A stretch of DNA of 15,213 bases from an uncultured Actinomycetes bacterium. Lineage in GTDB: Bacteria > Actinomycetota > Actinomycetes > S36-B12. The notes below the pieces were generated by a model that was not told the DNA's origin, made no database searches, and saw only the letters and a program-made list of their open reading frames with translations. Below are positions 14,469 to 15,213 of the stretch, in pieces (position 1 is the first letter of the stretch; the number at the start of each line of letters is the position of its first letter). A program made the translations under genes and the position numbers. The stretch spans positions 1 through 15,213 of the forward strand of contig CAJXUJ010000018.1 in assembly GCA_913061025.1 (NCBI GenBank). The letters are read 5' to 3'.

Positions 14469-15213
14469 TCCTCATCGAGGCACTACGCAGCGGTTGGCAG
14501 GCGATCGTCGCAAACCGACTTCGATCCATCTTGACCACGCTGGGCATCATGATCGGTGTCGCCGCGGTGATCATCCTTGTGGCATTCGGCCAAGGAGCCT
14601 CGAACTCGGTGACGTCGAGCATTCAGTCCCTGGGCAGCAACCTGCTCACCGTGACGCCAAGCAACCCGAATCGTGGCGGCGAGATCGTCAACCCGTCGAT
14701 TCAGGACCTGACGGTCGAAGACGCTGCGGCGCTCAATGATCCGATCGCAGCACCGGATGTCGCCGGTGCTGCACCGGAGAAGCGAGCCGCCGTGACGTGC
14801 ACGATCGGTGATCTCAGTTACTCCACGCAGATGGTCGGGACGTGGCCCTCCTACTTCGAGATCACCAACTCACCGGTAGCCGAGGGCGCGTACTTCTCGA
14901 ATTCAGATGAGTTGTCCGCAAGAAGGATCGCGGTCATCGGCAGCACCGTCGCAGAAGAACTCTTCCCGGATTCCGATCCTCTGGGTCAACGCGTGTCCTG
15001 TAACGGTGCGCCCTTCACCATCATCGGAGTGCAAGAGGAGAAGGGGGCGTCGTTCACCAACCCCGACGACATAGTGATTGCCCCGCTCTCGGCCGTCGAG
15101 AACTCGATTACCGGGTACGGCCAGGTCAGTTCGATCTCGGTGCAGGCGACATCGTCCGACACCACCGACCTGGCCGAGGAACAGGTCATCTCGATCCTCG
15201 ACGAACGCCACGG
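14465..15213 (+). CDS. MacB-like ABC transporter permease, N-terminal part (runs off the window)
   Basis: The reading frame is open from ATG 14465 to the window end, 249 codons without a stop. The first 40 residues (ALRSGWQAIVANRLRSILTT, then LGIMIGVAAVIILVAFGQGA) are the N-terminal helix and first membrane segment of the MacB/FtsX permease family. The rest of the visible part is the large extracytoplasmic MacB-type domain, with SIQSLGSNLLTVTPSN (52-67), RRIAVIGSTVAEELFP (153-168) and DPLGQRV (171-177), all family patterns. The remaining three membrane segments should lie beyond the window. It has two cysteines outside the membrane, Cys112 and Cys179. It overlaps the ATPase stop by 4 bases. 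Together with the adaptor and ATPase it makes a tripartite-like exporter without a visible outer-membrane partner, as expected for an actinobacterium. Confidence 0.92.
   Translation, partial: MILIEALRSGWQAIVANRLRSILTTLGIMIGVAAVIILVAFGQGASNSVTSSIQSLGSNLLTVTPSNPNRGGEIVNPSIQDLTVEDAAALNDPIAAPDVAGAAPEKRAAVTCTIGDLSYSTQMVGTWPSYFEITNSPVAEGAYFSNSDELSARRIAVIGSTVAEELFPDSDPLGQRVSCNGAPFTIIGVQEEKGASFTNPDDIVIAPLSAVENSITGYGQVSSISVQATSSDTTDLAEEQVISILDERH

Noticed and set aside
1..15213. Streptomyces as the source
   Set aside because: TTA codons occur in several housekeeping genes (prs, mfd, mazG, DUF885), whereas Streptomyces largely avoids TTA in such genes.
1..15213. Mobile elements, CRISPR arrays, prophage or defence systems
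   Set aside because: No transposase, integrase, regularly spaced repeats or phage-like proteins are visible; all gaps are short and genes are core functions or an exporter.

Overview
The window is about 15.2 kb of fairly high-GC DNA with every recognisable gene on the + strand. It looks like core chromosome of an actinobacterium. The evidence is the gene set and order (tRNA-Gln, glmU, prs, rplY, pth, then mfd, a SurA-N-type lipoprotein and mazG), frequent GTG starts, and protein sequences that resemble mycobacterial and streptomycete homologues (GlmU of 493 residues, CysQ, Mfd). TTA leucine codons occur in prs, mfd, mazG and the DUF885 gene, which argues against Streptomyces. I cannot name a genus.

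Layout. Positions 1-56 are the 3' part of tRNA-Gln(TTG). Positions 60-2598 hold glmU and prs, which abut directly (TGA then GTG). A 194-base gap (2599-2792) contains hairpins and a weak promoter candidate. It is followed by rplY, pth, cysQ and mfd (2793-8352); pth/cysQ and cysQ/mfd overlap by 4 bases, so translation is probably coupled. Next come a SurA-N-like lipoprotein, mazG, a DUF885 metallopeptidase and an orphan lipoprotein (8387-11915), with gaps of 7 bases or less or overlaps between them. A hairpin terminator candidate and a perfect TTATCCACA DnaA-box motif lie in the 103-base gap at 11916-12018. The last block (12019 to the window end) is a MacAB-type exporter: an HlyD/MacA-like adaptor, an ABC ATPase and the N-terminal part of a MacB-like permease.

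How the genes fit together. GlmU makes UDP-GlcNAc for the cell wall and Prs makes PRPP. RplY and Pth serve the ribosome and peptidyl-tRNA recycling. CysQ removes phosphate from pAp left by sulfate activation. Mfd couples repair to stalled transcription. MazG hydrolyses NTPs. The exporter is probably a separate transcription unit.

The window is mostly ordinary housekeeping DNA and I see no wholly new system. The most unusual points are an L25 protein whose usual C-terminal beta domain is replaced by an Ala/Glu-rich helical domain, an exporter adaptor with a very long helical region carrying two closely spaced cysteine pairs, and the DnaA-box motif before the exporter operon. There is no gene-free stretch over 300 bases, and no sign of mobile elements, CRISPR or recent transfer.
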